Positions 7,389-16,496 are shown, counted from the first letter of the stretch. The stretch is DNA of 64,000 nucleotides from Clostridiales bacterium (GCA_015055945.1 SVHH01000004.1:1-64000), one strand, 5' to 3'. Program-made: numbers and translations. The notes: generated by a model from the sequence alone, not told the origin.

Positions 7389-7420
7389 AAAAAGGCTTGG
7401 TAAACATATCAAGCCTTTTT
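7389..7420 (+). terminator. Intrinsic terminator
   Basis: AAAAAGGCTTG (7389-7399) pairs with CAAGCCTTTTT (7410-7420). Confidence 0.85.
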
Positions 7421-7485
7421 GCTTTTGCGTAAAATATATAATAAAAACATAGCGATTTAGCGTGGCAGAAAAATGTCGAAAAACC

Positions 7486-7514
7486 TTGATTAGTGATGAG
7501 AGATATGTTATAAT
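7486..7514 (+). promoter_or_regulatory. Promoter of the acyl-activation operon
   Basis: TTGATT 7486-7491, 17-bp spacer, TATAAT 7509-7514 preceded by TGT (extended -10). It is the only clear promoter before the six-gene run 7585-12672. Confidence 0.75.
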
Positions 7515-7584
7515 TTAATAGTTAAAGCAGTATTTTATAAGGAAATGTATTTGCTCAAACTAAATTTGGAAAAGGTTACTTGAC

Positions 7585-8214
7585 TTGAAAAAAAGAAATA
7601 CTTTTTGTTATGACTTTGTAAAGGTTACGGGTATAATCCCCGCGTATATTTGGGTAAGACCAAAGGTTAAGCGCTTAAATAAGGACGTGCCTAAAAGAAT
7701 TAAAGGTGGCGTACTTATCGCGTCAAATCATCCAACGTTTATTGACCCCGTAACAGTGCATTTAACTTTTTGGTATAGACGTTTATATAGTATTGCTACA
7801 AAAGATTTAAGCAGAACTAAGTTAAGAGCGTTCTTTTTTAATATTGCAAATTGTATTTTAATTGATAAAAAAAATATGAGCATGCGCGCCATGCACGACG
7901 TTTGCGATGCGCTTAAGAGTGAAAAGGCTGTGGTTATTTTCCCCGAAGGCGGCGTAAATAAAACTGGGCAACAAGTTGCATCGTTTAAGTCTGGCGCAAT
8001 CTTAATGGCGCATATGAGCAAAAAACCAATCGTTCCTATGTATATAAAAAAGGCGGAGCGTTGGTATAAAAGAACTAAAGTTGTCGTGGGAGAGCCGATT
8101 GACGTAGTTAAAATGATAGGTGAAAGACCTACAATGGCGGATATTGATAGGGCATGTCAATATTTGCACGACAAGGAAGTAGAACTTGCGGATTTTTGCA
8201 ATAAAATTAAATAA
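7585..8214 (+). CDS. PlsC-type 1-acylglycerol-phosphate acyltransferase
   Basis: Encodes 209 residues, typical of short PlsC-family enzymes that move an acyl group from acyl-CoA or acyl-ACP to a lysolipid at the membrane face. Motif I is SNHPTFIDP (NHx4D catalytic pair), motif III is FPEGG and motif IV is around IVPMYIKKA. The start is a TTG at 7585 with GGAAAAGG upstream; no in-frame ATG precedes it. First gene of an operon with an acyl-AMP ligase and an ACP, so acyl-ACP is a plausible donor (inference). It may instead be a second housekeeping plsC. Confidence 0.85.
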   Translation: MKKRNTFCYDFVKVTGIIPAYIWVRPKVKRLNKDVPKRIKGGVLIASNHPTFIDPVTVHLTFWYRRLYSIATKDLSRTKLRAFFFNIANCILIDKKNMSMRAMHDVCDALKSEKAVVIFPEGGVNKTGQQVASFKSGAILMAHMSKKPIVPMYIKKAERWYKRTKVVVGEPIDVVKMIGERPTMADIDRACQYLHDKEVELADFCNKIK

Positions 8215-8237
8215 AAGGAAAAGTTTAGGAAATAATT

Positions 8238-9737
8238 ATGATTACTAACGAAGTGTTTAAAAAATACACTAGTGAAGAAACCTGGAATAAAATAGTTGAT
8301 TATCAAAGCGTTAGCGAAATGTGGGCTAGTTGCGTTAAAAATTACGCGAATAAAACTGCAATAGTTGATGGAAAAGAATATACTTACAGTGAAATTGACC
8401 AAAAGGTAAGCGCAATGCGCGCTGCTCTTTCGGAAAAAGGTGTGGGCGCGGGCGATAGGGTTGGCGTGTTTATGCCGAACTCAGCCTCTTTTGCCGTTGC
8501 TTTTCTTGCGATAACCACGCTCGGGGCTGTTGCTGCACTTCTCCCACCACATCTCGATCAAACTGCTGTGTTTGGTTGTTCGTTAAAGTTTGGCTTAAAA
8601 GCAATAGTTTACGCAGATGCTTTTATTGAAAAGATGGAATTCACCGCGCAAAAAAATCCCGCAGTTATTCTTATTAGTGAAAATGCTCAAGGTCAAAGCA
8701 AAGTTGATATTGCAGAAGTAGCTGGCGAAGCACCTTGCGTAATTATCTTTACGGGCGGTACTACTGGCAAAAACAAAGGCGCGCTTTTATCTAACCGTGC
8801 TATTATGCGCGGTGTTAAAAACGGCTGCTTTGGGATTAAAGAAATTTTTGGTTTAAGATATTTCTTAGTCCTTCCGTTAACTCATGTATTTGGTTTAGTG
8901 AGAAACTTGCTCACTTGCCTTTACACGGGCAGTTCAATCTTTATTTGTAAGAATAATAAAGATATGTTTAAGGATATAGCAGTTTACAAGCCGTCTATAA
9001 TGGTACTTGTTCCTGCGCTTGCGGAAATGGCGCTTAATCTTTCTAAACAATTTAAGAGAAATATGCTTGGCGAAGATATGAAAACTATAATTTGCGGCGC
9101 ATCTGCGGTTTCTCCGTATCTCGTTAAAGAATACGCGCAAATCGGTATAACCCTTTTGCCTGGTTACGGCTTAACTGAAAGCGCAAACTTGGTAAGCGGC
9201 AACCCCGAAGCGTTAAAGAAACCCGATTCAGTTGGATATATTTACGAAGGTATGGAATATAAAATCGTAAACGACGAACTTTGGCTTAAAGGCGTAAATA
9301 TGATGGATGGCTACGTTGGAGAACCCGAAGAAAATCAAATTTCTTACGAAGACGGCTATTTCAAGACGGGCGACCTTGTAAGAATTGATGAAGAAGGGTT
9401 CTTGTATATAACCGGTAGAAAGAAAGAAGTTATAGTTCTCCCATCGGGTGAAAACATTTCTCCCGCGGAAGTAGAAAGCAAGTTTAATGAACTCGATACA
9501 GTTCAAGATTGTTTAATCACTTTAGAGAACGGTGTGCTTGCACTTCAAGTGTTGCCGCGTATGAGCGTGCTTGGTTTACTTGCTAAAGATAACCCGCAAG
9601 AATACTTAAAAGAACAATTAAACAAAGTAAACGATGCGCTTCCTTCGTTTCAAAGGGTAAGTAAAATCGTGATACGTACTAGTGATTTTGTGCGTTCACC
9701 CAGTATGAAGATAGTGAGAAATCAAAATGGCTTATAA
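8238..9737 (+). CDS. AMP-forming acyl-CoA/acyl-ACP ligase
   Basis: Encodes 499 residues of the ANL superfamily, which activates a carboxylic acid with ATP and passes it to a thiol. Motifs: P-loop FTGGTTGKNKGA (171-182), GYGLTES (309-315), TGDL with DEEGFLYITGRKKE (about 375-395) and PSMK near the C-terminus with the catalytic lysine. The last 11 bases overlap the acyl carrier protein gene, suggesting that the ACP at 9727 is the thiol partner rather than CoA. The PPHL and LTHVFG regions suggest a fatty or aryl acid, but the pocket cannot be read reliably. Confidence 0.85.
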   Translation: MITNEVFKKYTSEETWNKIVDYQSVSEMWASCVKNYANKTAIVDGKEYTYSEIDQKVSAMRAALSEKGVGAGDRVGVFMPNSASFAVAFLAITTLGAVAALLPPHLDQTAVFGCSLKFGLKAIVYADAFIEKMEFTAQKNPAVILISENAQGQSKVDIAEVAGEAPCVIIFTGGTTGKNKGALLSNRAIMRGVKNGCFGIKEIFGLRYFLVLPLTHVFGLVRNLLTCLYTGSSIFICKNNKDMFKDIAVYKPSIMVLVPALAEMALNLSKQFKRNMLGEDMKTIICGASAVSPYLVKEYAQIGITLLPGYGLTESANLVSGNPEALKKPDSVGYIYEGMEYKIVNDELWLKGVNMMDGYVGEPEENQISYEDGYFKTGDLVRIDEEGFLYITGRKKEVIVLPSGENISPAEVESKFNELDTVQDCLITLENGVLALQVLPRMSVLGLLAKDNPQEYLKEQLNKVNDALPSFQRVSKIVIRTSDFVRSPSMKIVRNQNGL

Positions 9738-9981
9738 TAGAGAAGAAATAAAAGAACAATTAAAAGAAGTGTTTAACCTTGCCACTAACGGCGCAAATGC
9801 GGATAAAGAATTCAAAGAAGATGCCTTACTTACAACTGACTTAGGTTTAAATTCCGTGGGTGTTTTATACGTGGTTATTGCTATTGAAGAATTCTTTAAA
9901 ATTCAGTTTGACGATGTTGGTTTTGGAGACTTTAAAACGGTTAAAGACGTAATCGATTATATCGAGCAAAAAGTAAAATAA
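9727..9981 (+). CDS. Acyl carrier protein
   Basis: Encodes 84 residues with the four-helix carrier pattern and the phosphopantetheine attachment motif DLGLNSVG (38-45, Ser43). The usual fatty-acid ACP motif is DSL; the leucine-asparagine-serine variant points to a specialised carrier. It overlaps the ligase gene by 11 bases and its stop codon overlaps the ATG of a gene containing a phosphopantetheinyl transferase (TAATG at 9979-9983). The physical coupling implies that the ligase loads it and the next protein installs its cofactor. Confidence 0.9.
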   Translation: MAYNREEIKEQLKEVFNLATNGANADKEFKEDALLTTDLGLNSVGVLYVVIAIEEFFKIQFDDVGFGDFKTVKDVIDYIEQKVK

Positions 9982-10976
9982 TGAAGTGGGTAGTTACAGC
10001 GCCGCAAGCGGGCGATATGGTGCGCGTAAAGGTAAATGAACTCTATCATTACGGAATATACGTTTCTAGTAAAGAGATTATTCAGTTTGGACTGTCACCA
10101 ATATTGCGCACGACCAATAATGACAACGAAATAGAAGTATGCTTTTCTGATGAAAAAACTTTTTTATGCGGAGGCACTTTTGAAGTTGGTATTTTTGATA
10201 AAAGTAATGAAAAAAAGAGAACGTGTGCGGAAATTATTGACTATGCGCGCAGTAAAATAGGTCAAAAAGGCTATAATATTTTATATAACAACTGCGAACA
10301 TTTTGCGTATGACTGTGTTACTGGTCAAAAGCTTTGTTCTCAAACGGAAGAAGTTAGAAAGGTCTTTCGTGCCGTACCTATCGTTGACGTGTACACCGCC
10401 GTTATTCCAAAAGACGCTAAACTTTCTAATCTCTATCCTAAAGAAAGACAGCAAGATATTGATGCTTGCTCAAACGAAAGGGTTAAAAAAGAAAAATACT
10501 ACGCGTGGAAATTGTTAGAATATGCGCTAAAAGATAAGTATTCACTAAACATTTGCGACGTTAATTTTGAAAAGAGCAAAGCGGGTAAATGGACGTGTGA
10601 TAAGTGCTATTTTTCTATCTCACACAGTAGTGATGTAGTAGCCGTTGCCGTGTCGGACAGTGCTGTTGGTATAGACGTTGAACAGAATGATAACGTTAAA
10701 GAAAATGCTATAATAAAGGTTTTAACAAATAGTGAACTTAAACAGTTTGATGTGATTAAAAATGATGACCGTATTAGTTTTTTGCTTACAAAATGGGTGC
10801 AAAAAGAAAGCATTTTTAAGGCAGGAAAAGAGCAAAAATTCCTTCCGTCAAAGATAGACACCACTTTATATAGTGTAAAAATTAAAAACTTAAACGTTTT
10901 TGCTAAAGAGTATATTTTGGGCGTGTGCTCTATTCCTAATGGGATTATGAGGTTTCACGAAAACGTTATATTATAA
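9981..10976 (+). CDS. LRAT/NlpC-like domain fused to Sfp-type phosphopantetheinyl transferase
   Basis: Encodes 331 residues in two domains. Residues 8-120 resemble the LRAT/H-rev107 branch of the NlpC/P60 fold: HYGIYV (23-28, His23) and NNCEHF (103-108, Cys105 as nucleophile). The second histidine of LRAT enzymes is replaced by Gln35, a residue tolerated at that position in some NlpC/P60 relatives. Residues about 150-331 are a phosphopantetheinyl transferase: SISHS (212-216), GIDVE (230-234) and WVQKESIFKA (272-281). The second half should convert the adjacent apo-ACP to holo form. The first half is a candidate thiol-dependent acyltransferase that could take the acyl group from that ACP (inference). 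I know of no described fusion of these two domains. Confidence 0.8.
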   Translation: MKWVVTAPQAGDMVRVKVNELYHYGIYVSSKEIIQFGLSPILRTTNNDNEIEVCFSDEKTFLCGGTFEVGIFDKSNEKKRTCAEIIDYARSKIGQKGYNILYNNCEHFAYDCVTGQKLCSQTEEVRKVFRAVPIVDVYTAVIPKDAKLSNLYPKERQQDIDACSNERVKKEKYYAWKLLEYALKDKYSLNICDVNFEKSKAGKWTCDKCYFSISHSSDVVAVAVSDSAVGIDVEQNDNVKENAIIKVLTNSELKQFDVIKNDDRISFLLTKWVQKESIFKAGKEQKFLPSKIDTTLYSVKIKNLNVFAKEYILGVCSIPNGIMRFHENVIL

Positions 10977-10986
10977 TAAGGATTAT

Positions 10987-12126
10987 ATGGAGAAGCAAGA
11001 AAAGATTGAAAAAGCCGCTAAGCAAAACGCTAGCGAACAATCTAAAACTGAAGTAAAACAGCGTGCCAGCAGCAAACGAAAAGCAAAAAAGGTAGTTACC
11101 GCTATACTCGCAACGCTTTCAGGGTTTAGTGCCATGACCGTTGCTTCCGCTGTAATTGCGTATGATTCTTTCTTTGAGCGCTATGAACGCCCAAACTATG
11201 AATTATATCCTGGCGAATACTGTTTTGAAAGGGTAAGTGATAGACTTAAACGCGATGAGTTTTATATAAAAACCAAAGGTGCGGACTTAAAATGCTATTA
11301 TTATCCGACCGAAAATGCAAAGGGCTTGGTCATAATCGTTCACGGCTTGCACGCGGGTGCTGATGATTTTATTCCTTTTGCCGAATGCTTTGTTAAGCAC
11401 GGATTTAACGTTTTCAGTTACGACGGTACGGGTGTTTATGATTCTAAAGGTGATTCTACTGTTGGTATGTGCCAGTCCTTGGTCGACCTTGACAACGTGC
11501 TTAATTTTATTAAAAATGAAGATGCTTATAAAAACCAACCACTGTATTTGATGGGGCACAGTCAAGGTGGTTACGCGGTAACTTCAATTTTATCTTTGCA
11601 TAAAGAAGTTAAGGCGGTTGCAGCCGTTGCGCCCATAAACAACGCTTTTACTGTAATGGTAGAAAAAGGCGAGCAGTACGTAGGTAAGGTTGCGCAAGCA
11701 TCAAGACCGATTTTTAGCGTGTATCAAAGAATATTATTTAAAGATTACGTTAATTATGACGGCGTGAAAGGCATAAATTCTGTGGATATTCCAATATTTA
11801 TTGCGCAAGGCGTTGATGATAAAAGTATAACGTATGATAAATTGTCCATAACTGCATATCGTGACAGTATAACAAATCCAAACGTGGAATATTATCTTAC
11901 CAAGGGCGTTCTAGGCTCGCACCTAGAAATTTTATACTCAGTTGATGCCGTTCTTTATAGAAAAGAAGTCGCAAGCGATTTAAAACTTCTAGAAATGAAT
12001 AAAGGCACAAAATTAACCACTGCTGAAAAAGCAGAATATAACGCTACGGTTAATCATAAATTATACAGTAGCGTTAACGAAGAGTTGATGGTTAAAATTA
12101 TCGACACGTTCGATAACGCAAAATAA
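10987..12126 (+). CDS. Membrane-anchored alpha/beta hydrolase
   Basis: Encodes 379 residues. A lysine-rich cytoplasmic N-terminus (1-35) is followed by one membrane helix (about 36-58), then an alpha/beta hydrolase domain. The oxyanion strand is IIVHGLHAG (116-124), the nucleophile elbow GHSQGG (190-195, Ser192), the acid Asp277 or Asp278 in GVDDKS and the base His312 in GSHLE. The catalytic domain would face outward. The fold resembles serine aminopeptidase/monoacylglycerol lipase-type hydrolases, fitting cleavage of an acyl ester. Eleven bases separate it from the LRAT-PPTase gene, so it probably trims or remodels the operon product (inference). Confidence 0.8.
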   Translation: MEKQEKIEKAAKQNASEQSKTEVKQRASSKRKAKKVVTAILATLSGFSAMTVASAVIAYDSFFERYERPNYELYPGEYCFERVSDRLKRDEFYIKTKGADLKCYYYPTENAKGLVIIVHGLHAGADDFIPFAECFVKHGFNVFSYDGTGVYDSKGDSTVGMCQSLVDLDNVLNFIKNEDAYKNQPLYLMGHSQGGYAVTSILSLHKEVKAVAAVAPINNAFTVMVEKGEQYVGKVAQASRPIFSVYQRILFKDYVNYDGVKGINSVDIPIFIAQGVDDKSITYDKLSITAYRDSITNPNVEYYLTKGVLGSHLEILYSVDAVLYRKEVASDLKLLEMNKGTKLTTAEKAEYNATVNHKLYSSVNEELMVKIIDTFDNAK

Positions 12127-12153
12127 AAAATAAAAATTCAAAGGAGATTTATT

Positions 12154-12672
12154 ATGTATTGCAAAAGATGTGGTAAGTTTATCGACTATGAAGCCGATAT
12201 ATGTAACGAATGTGCGGCAGAACAAAATGCGGCAATTCAAGCGGAAGCGTTTGGCACTCAACCCCAGGTTAAAGAAGGCAGCATGAAGACTGGGCTTGGT
12301 AGGGCGATTGCAGCAGCCATTTTAGGCACGGTTGCATTATTGTTTATTGAAATAGCACTTGTCATAATGGAAATGGGCTCAATGGACCTTATGCTTGAAA
12401 GTGATTTGTATTATGCGGCTGATGCAGTGATTGAAATGGGTGCAGGTATGTTCGTTTTGTTGATTTTAGCAGCAGGCTGCGCAATTCCTTCGCTTATCCT
12501 TTCAATAAAGAGCATTAAAACCTTTAAGGCTGAAGGTGCTCAAGGTAGAGTTAAGCCTATTCCGACACTTGTACTTGGTATTTACGGCGTTGTAAATGCT
12601 GCTGCATCGCTTCTTTGTGTAGCGTTATTGATGTTCGTTGTGATTATTATGCTTTCAATGGGTATGATGTAA
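12154..12672 (+). CDS. Zinc-ribbon membrane protein
   Basis: Encodes 172 residues. CKRCG...CNEC (3-22) forms a zinc ribbon. After a short linker come three or four hydrophobic helices (about 47-70, 98-118, 140-170), with a basic loop between. No enzymatic motif is visible. Such zinc-ribbon membrane proteins are common and poorly understood in Firmicutes. AAAGGAG precedes the ATG. It ends the operon, 27 bases after the hydrolase gene, with a terminator downstream. Confidence 0.6.
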   Translation: MYCKRCGKFIDYEADICNECAAEQNAAIQAEAFGTQPQVKEGSMKTGLGRAIAAAILGTVALLFIEIALVIMEMGSMDLMLESDLYYAADAVIEMGAGMFVLLILAAGCAIPSLILSIKSIKTFKAEGAQGRVKPIPTLVLGIYGVVNAAASLLCVALLMFVVIIMLSMGMM

Positions 12673-12742
12673 TCTTAAATTGATATTTGCGCATGTGTTT
12701 ACGTGTGTAGATAAACATAAATAAAAATTAAAAGATAAAACC

Positions 12743-12777
12743 AAAACGGCGTTGTTTATAAAAACAGCGCCGTTTTT
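12743..12777 (+). terminator. Terminator of the acyl-activation operon
   Basis: AAAACGGCG and CGCCGTTTT arms (12743-12751, 12768-12776), with GTTGTTT/AAACAGC extending the stem inward. Confidence 0.8.
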
Positions 12778-12779
12778 AG

Positions 12780-13184
12780 TTAAGGTGTTTTGGGTGTGAA
12801 AAAATGACTTAAAAAAGGGATGGAAAAGGCTAGAAAATTTAGGCTGTAAATGCTTGTCTAGAAATTTAAAAAAAATTAAAAAATATAAACATTATATAAT
12901 ATATATAATATATGCGTAAAATTTTGCATAAAAATTAAATTAAAAGCACCTATTTTGACAAGGTAAAAATTGGCTGAGAAAAATTTTAAAAAAACACTTG
13001 ACAAACTTGCGTAGATTCACTAAAATAAGGGTGTAACAATTTTACGCGGTTTTTGTCGTAAAATATAAAAGTTTTGAAGGTAGGATTAATTTTCTGCTTA
13101 TTTTCTCGTTGCATAAAATTTTCAAAATTTTCGTGATATAATTCGTGAAAATGCTTGACAATTCTATGTTGGTTGAGTTAAAAT
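12780..13184 (+). promoter_or_regulatory. AT-rich upstream region with two tandem promoters
   Basis: TTGACA 12998-13003/TAAAAT 13021-13026 (17-bp spacer) and TTGACA 13155-13160/TAAAAT 13179-13184 (18-bp spacer) both point at the lipoprotein gene. No coding region is seen. Strong dual -35 boxes agree with the biased codon use of that gene, which suggests high expression. Confidence 0.7.
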
Positions 13185-13389
13185 AAGTAAGAGTAGGAGT
13201 TACTCTGCCCTTTGGGCTTTTAAAAACTGTTACTCAAACGGAAAAAACACAGGAGGTTATCTAAATATTCTTTTGGTAAATCAAAAACGTTAAAAATTCT
13301 TTACCCCCCGAATTGATAGGTGTATCCGTTAGCCGTCAATTCAATAAATCTATTATTTCAAAAAACAAAAAAAATTAAGGAGAAACAAA
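13185..13389 (+). promoter_or_regulatory. Long structured 5-prime leader
   Basis: About 200 transcribed bases before ATG 13390. Hairpins include GAGTA/TACTC and GCCC/GGGC near the start, GGTAAA (13275-13280)/TTTACC (13300-13305) and GAATTGA (13310-13316)/TCAATTC (13336-13342). No T-run follows, so it is not an attenuator of the usual kind. I recognise no riboswitch; mRNA stabilisation is possible. Confidence 0.4.
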
Positions 13390-16254
13390 ATGAAGCAAAA
13401 ATCTATTTTAGTTAGATTGCTTACAGTTGTATGTGCAGTTTGCTTGTGCTTGAGCATGGTATTTGGCCTTGCTGCTTGTAACGAAGAAACTAAGACAGTT
13501 GTTGGCGTATCTATCAATAATGGTGAAATCGTTCTTGAGTTTTCTGATGGTTCAAAAGCAACTGCAGGAAGCGTAAAAGACGAAACTTGCGCTCACGAAA
13601 ACATAGTTGAAGTGAACAACGGTTTGGCATATGAACTTGACGGCAAAGATGCTGAAAAATGTGGCGCAAAAATTTATGTATGTAAAGATTGTGATGCTTA
13701 CATTGCTGACTATACCGAACATGATCTTAAAGATGATCCTACTGGTAAAGCTGCAACTTGTGCATCTGAAGGCTGGGAAGCTGGTAAGGTATGTAAAAAC
13801 TGTGACTATACCACTGGTAAGAAGATTGAAAAATTACCCCATAACTGGTCTAAAGCTGAAACCGTATACGAAAGCAATGCTATCGGTACCAAGTGTGAAG
13901 CTGGTTATTCAGTTCTTAAGACCTGTAAAGATTGTGGTGAAGTAGAAGTTGAAAAATACGAAGCTGGTAAAGGTCATAAGGGTTTATATTCAGTTGCTGA
14001 AAAACCCAGCACTACCAAAGAAGGTAAGTTAGTTCTTGCTGCTTGTGAAGTTTGCGGTGGTTCACACGAAATTAAACTTCCCAAGATTACTGAAACTGAC
14101 AAATACAGCGAAATCAAGGTTATCGCAAACCCGCTTGATGCTTCACGCGATGCAATCGAAGAAACCATCGAATACAGCTATACTCTCGCTGTTCCCTATA
14201 GTGAAGTTGTAGACGGTGAAACTGTTGAACATGAAAACCAAGTTCATAAGATTACCGACACTCGTAACCACTCAGTTGCATTCGGCGACAAGACTCAAGA
14301 AGTAGCTGCTCAAGCTGGCGTATTGAAGATTGACGCTTACACTGCTGAAGATTACGCAACTGTTAAAATCTTTGCTGGTCAAACTTATGACTGCACCAAC
14401 TATGCAAAAGCTCACTTCGCTTGCGAAACTTGTGGCGGCGACATCGAAGTAAGTGTTAAGAAGGCACATACCATCGATGAAGAAGTTACCACTGAAGAAG
14501 TTATCGCTAACGCATTCCTCGCTCAACACGGTTGTGTTTATGAAGGTGAAAAGACCTGCTTATTCCCCTGTGAAGATTGCGGTGCAAACGTTGTTGAAAT
14601 TTCTCGCAAACAAGCTGGTCACGCATTGTCATTAGTTGAAGACGAACTCAAAGAAGTTACCACTGGCGAATACAAAGGCAAATGGCAACTTAAGTTCGTT
14701 TGTAAGAACGCTGGTAAAGGCTGCAAGGGTCTTACCGCTCAAGAACAAATTAAGTACGTAGAAAAATCTTCACTTACTTTCGTTGACGCAACTTGCGAAG
14801 CTAAGGGTAGTGTAACTTACGTTGATGCTGTTACTGGTGAAAAGGCTTTTGCTGAATTAACTAAGTTAGACCACTCAATTGGTACTAAAGACGGCAAGGC
14901 AGTTAGAATTTCATCTGGTGCTACCATCGATGTAAACAAATATGCTGATTTTGTTGCAAACATCAACACCTTCGTTGGTAAAGATTTAATTTGCGGTGGC
15001 GCTACCGTTGCTGCTTACTTTGAATGTGCTGATTGCGGTGCTTCAGTTGATATCAACGCTTACAGATCACATAAATACGTTAAACAAGTGGTTACTCAAG
15101 AAGGTTCTTGCACCGAAGACAAGATCACTAGATTCACTTGTGCATTTGCTGATTGTGAATTCGCAGACGCTAAGGTTGCTGCTGATGAAACCAAAGCAAC
15201 TTGGGGTACTTTAACTTCTACTGGTAAACATACTTTCGAATTCGTTTCTTACGACGCAGACACCAACACTCTTATTGTTAAGTGTGTAGCTGAAGCTGCT
15301 GAAGGCAAAGCTGATTGTACTATTAAGAACGTTGAAAAGACTGCATCTAACGTAGTTGCTACTGCTGTTACTGGTGAAAATTGCGGCGAAGACGGTACTA
15401 AGTTCACCTTCAAGTATGATGGTAAAGATTACGAACTCTTCAAGGCAAATGATACTCATATCTTCAACGGTAAGAAGATTGCTTCTGGCGCTGTTATCTT
15501 AGAAGGTACTGAAGGCTTAAAGATCCTTTCTGGTAAAGAACCTACTTCATGCTTAGAAGCTGGTAGAGGCGAAGGTTACATTGTATGTGAACGTTGTGGC
15601 GGTTCTGTAGCTGTTGCTGTAAACGGTACTCATAAAGTTCCTTATGATGCTGAAGGCAAGATCGTTCTCGTTCCTGCTACCTGCATCGAAGCTGAACACT
15701 ATGTATGTGATTACGCTGGTTGTGACGAAAAGACCTACACTGCTAACAAAGCAACTGGTCACGATTACGTTCTTGCAACCGCTGAATTCGCAACCTTACC
15801 TGCTGCATTAACCATTAAGTGTGATGATTGTGGTATGACTCCTATTACCCTTAACATCGCTGCTGCTGATTTCGAAGGTCAAACCAAGAAAGAAGGTTAC
15901 AGCTTCGTTGAAGGTTGCACAGTTGATACTTACACCGTTGCTCTCAAGGTTGCTGACTACGCTGGTTTAGATGGTAACGAAACTGAAATTCCTGAAAAGA
16001 CCATTACCTTGAAGTTCACTGTTAAGTCAGGCGAACATGATTGGTTGGCTGACAAGAATGGTAAGGCTATCCTTTGCGTATGGACTGAACAAAACGGTGG
16101 TACTCACTACGTAGCTGGTTTCTACTGCACACGTTGCAACAAGATGATCGTTGCTAAGAGAGTAGATGCTACTACTACTGAAGGAAAGAAATGGGTTGTT
16201 GAAGGTGCGTTCGATAGAGAATTCATCGCAACACAAGTTGTATTTCCTAACTAA
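13390..16254 (+). CDS. Large cysteine-rich surface lipoprotein with CxxC repeats
   Basis: Encodes 954 residues with a lipoprotein signal (lysine N-terminus, hydrophobic stretch, lipobox LAAC, lipidated Cys30). The mature part carries roughly a dozen knuckles of the form YxCxxCG, such as VCKDC, VCKNC, TCKDCG, FACETCGG, FPCEDCG, FECADCG and YCTRC, each following an ATC...G pattern and a GH or TEH element. This resembles repeat-rich extracellular proteins of gut Firmicutes whose cysteines could bind metal or form disulfides. No catalytic motif is seen. Codons are strongly biased to GGT, GAA, GCT and AAC-type choices, implying abundant expression. Monocistronic, with tandem promoters and a terminator. 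Confidence 0.75.
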   Translation: MKQKSILVRLLTVVCAVCLCLSMVFGLAACNEETKTVVGVSINNGEIVLEFSDGSKATAGSVKDETCAHENIVEVNNGLAYELDGKDAEKCGAKIYVCKDCDAYIADYTEHDLKDDPTGKAATCASEGWEAGKVCKNCDYTTGKKIEKLPHNWSKAETVYESNAIGTKCEAGYSVLKTCKDCGEVEVEKYEAGKGHKGLYSVAEKPSTTKEGKLVLAACEVCGGSHEIKLPKITETDKYSEIKVIANPLDASRDAIEETIEYSYTLAVPYSEVVDGETVEHENQVHKITDTRNHSVAFGDKTQEVAAQAGVLKIDAYTAEDYATVKIFAGQTYDCTNYAKAHFACETCGGDIEVSVKKAHTIDEEVTTEEVIANAFLAQHGCVYEGEKTCLFPCEDCGANVVEISRKQAGHALSLVEDELKEVTTGEYKGKWQLKFVCKNAGKGCKGLTAQEQIKYVEKSSLTFVDATCEAKGSVTYVDAVTGEKAFAELTKLDHSIGTKDGKAVRISSGATIDVNKYADFVANINTFVGKDLICGGATVAAYFECADCGASVDINAYRSHKYVKQVVTQEGSCTEDKITRFTCAFADCEFADAKVAADETKATWGTLTSTGKHTFEFVSYDADTNTLIVKCVAEAAEGKADCTIKNVEKTASNVVATAVTGENCGEDGTKFTFKYDGKDYELFKANDTHIFNGKKIASGAVILEGTEGLKILSGKEPTSCLEAGRGEGYIVCERCGGSVAVAVNGTHKVPYDAEGKIVLVPATCIEAEHYVCDYAGCDEKTYTANKATGHDYVLATAEFATLPAALTIKCDDCGMTPITLNIAAADFEGQTKKEGYSFVEGCTVDTYTVALKVADYAGLDGNETEIPEKTITLKFTVKSGEHDWLADKNGKAILCVWTEQNGGTHYVAGFYCTRCNKMIVAKRVDATTTEGKKWVVEGAFDREFIATQVVFPN

Positions 16255-16329
16255 TTAACAAATAAGCTTGGGCATATAGTTTGCCCACAAAAAACAATAG
16301 TTTTAGGGTGGCTTATAAATAACGGATAT

Positions 16330-16362
16330 GAAGGCGTGTATAAAATACACGCCTTCAGAATT
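16330..16362 (+). terminator. Hairpin downstream of the lipoprotein gene
   Basis: GAAGGCGTGTA (16330-16340)/TACACGCCTTC (16346-16356), an 11-bp perfect stem with a weak T-tract. A second small hairpin, TGGGCA/TGCCCA, lies at about 16270-16288. Confidence 0.65.
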
Positions 16363-16425
16363 TTAAATAAGATTTTACAATATTTAAACTATAATAAAAA
16401 CTAATAAAATTGTTATCGTATTATC

Positions 16426-16454
16426 TTGACAAATATATTTTAAAGTATTAAAAT
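16426..16454 (+). promoter_or_regulatory. Promoter of antiporter gene
   Basis: TTGACA 16426-16431, 17-bp spacer, TAAAAT 16449-16454. Confidence 0.75.
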
Positions 16455-16496
16455 CATAAACGTTGTTTAAATAAAAAGTTTACGGGAGTAAAGTTT

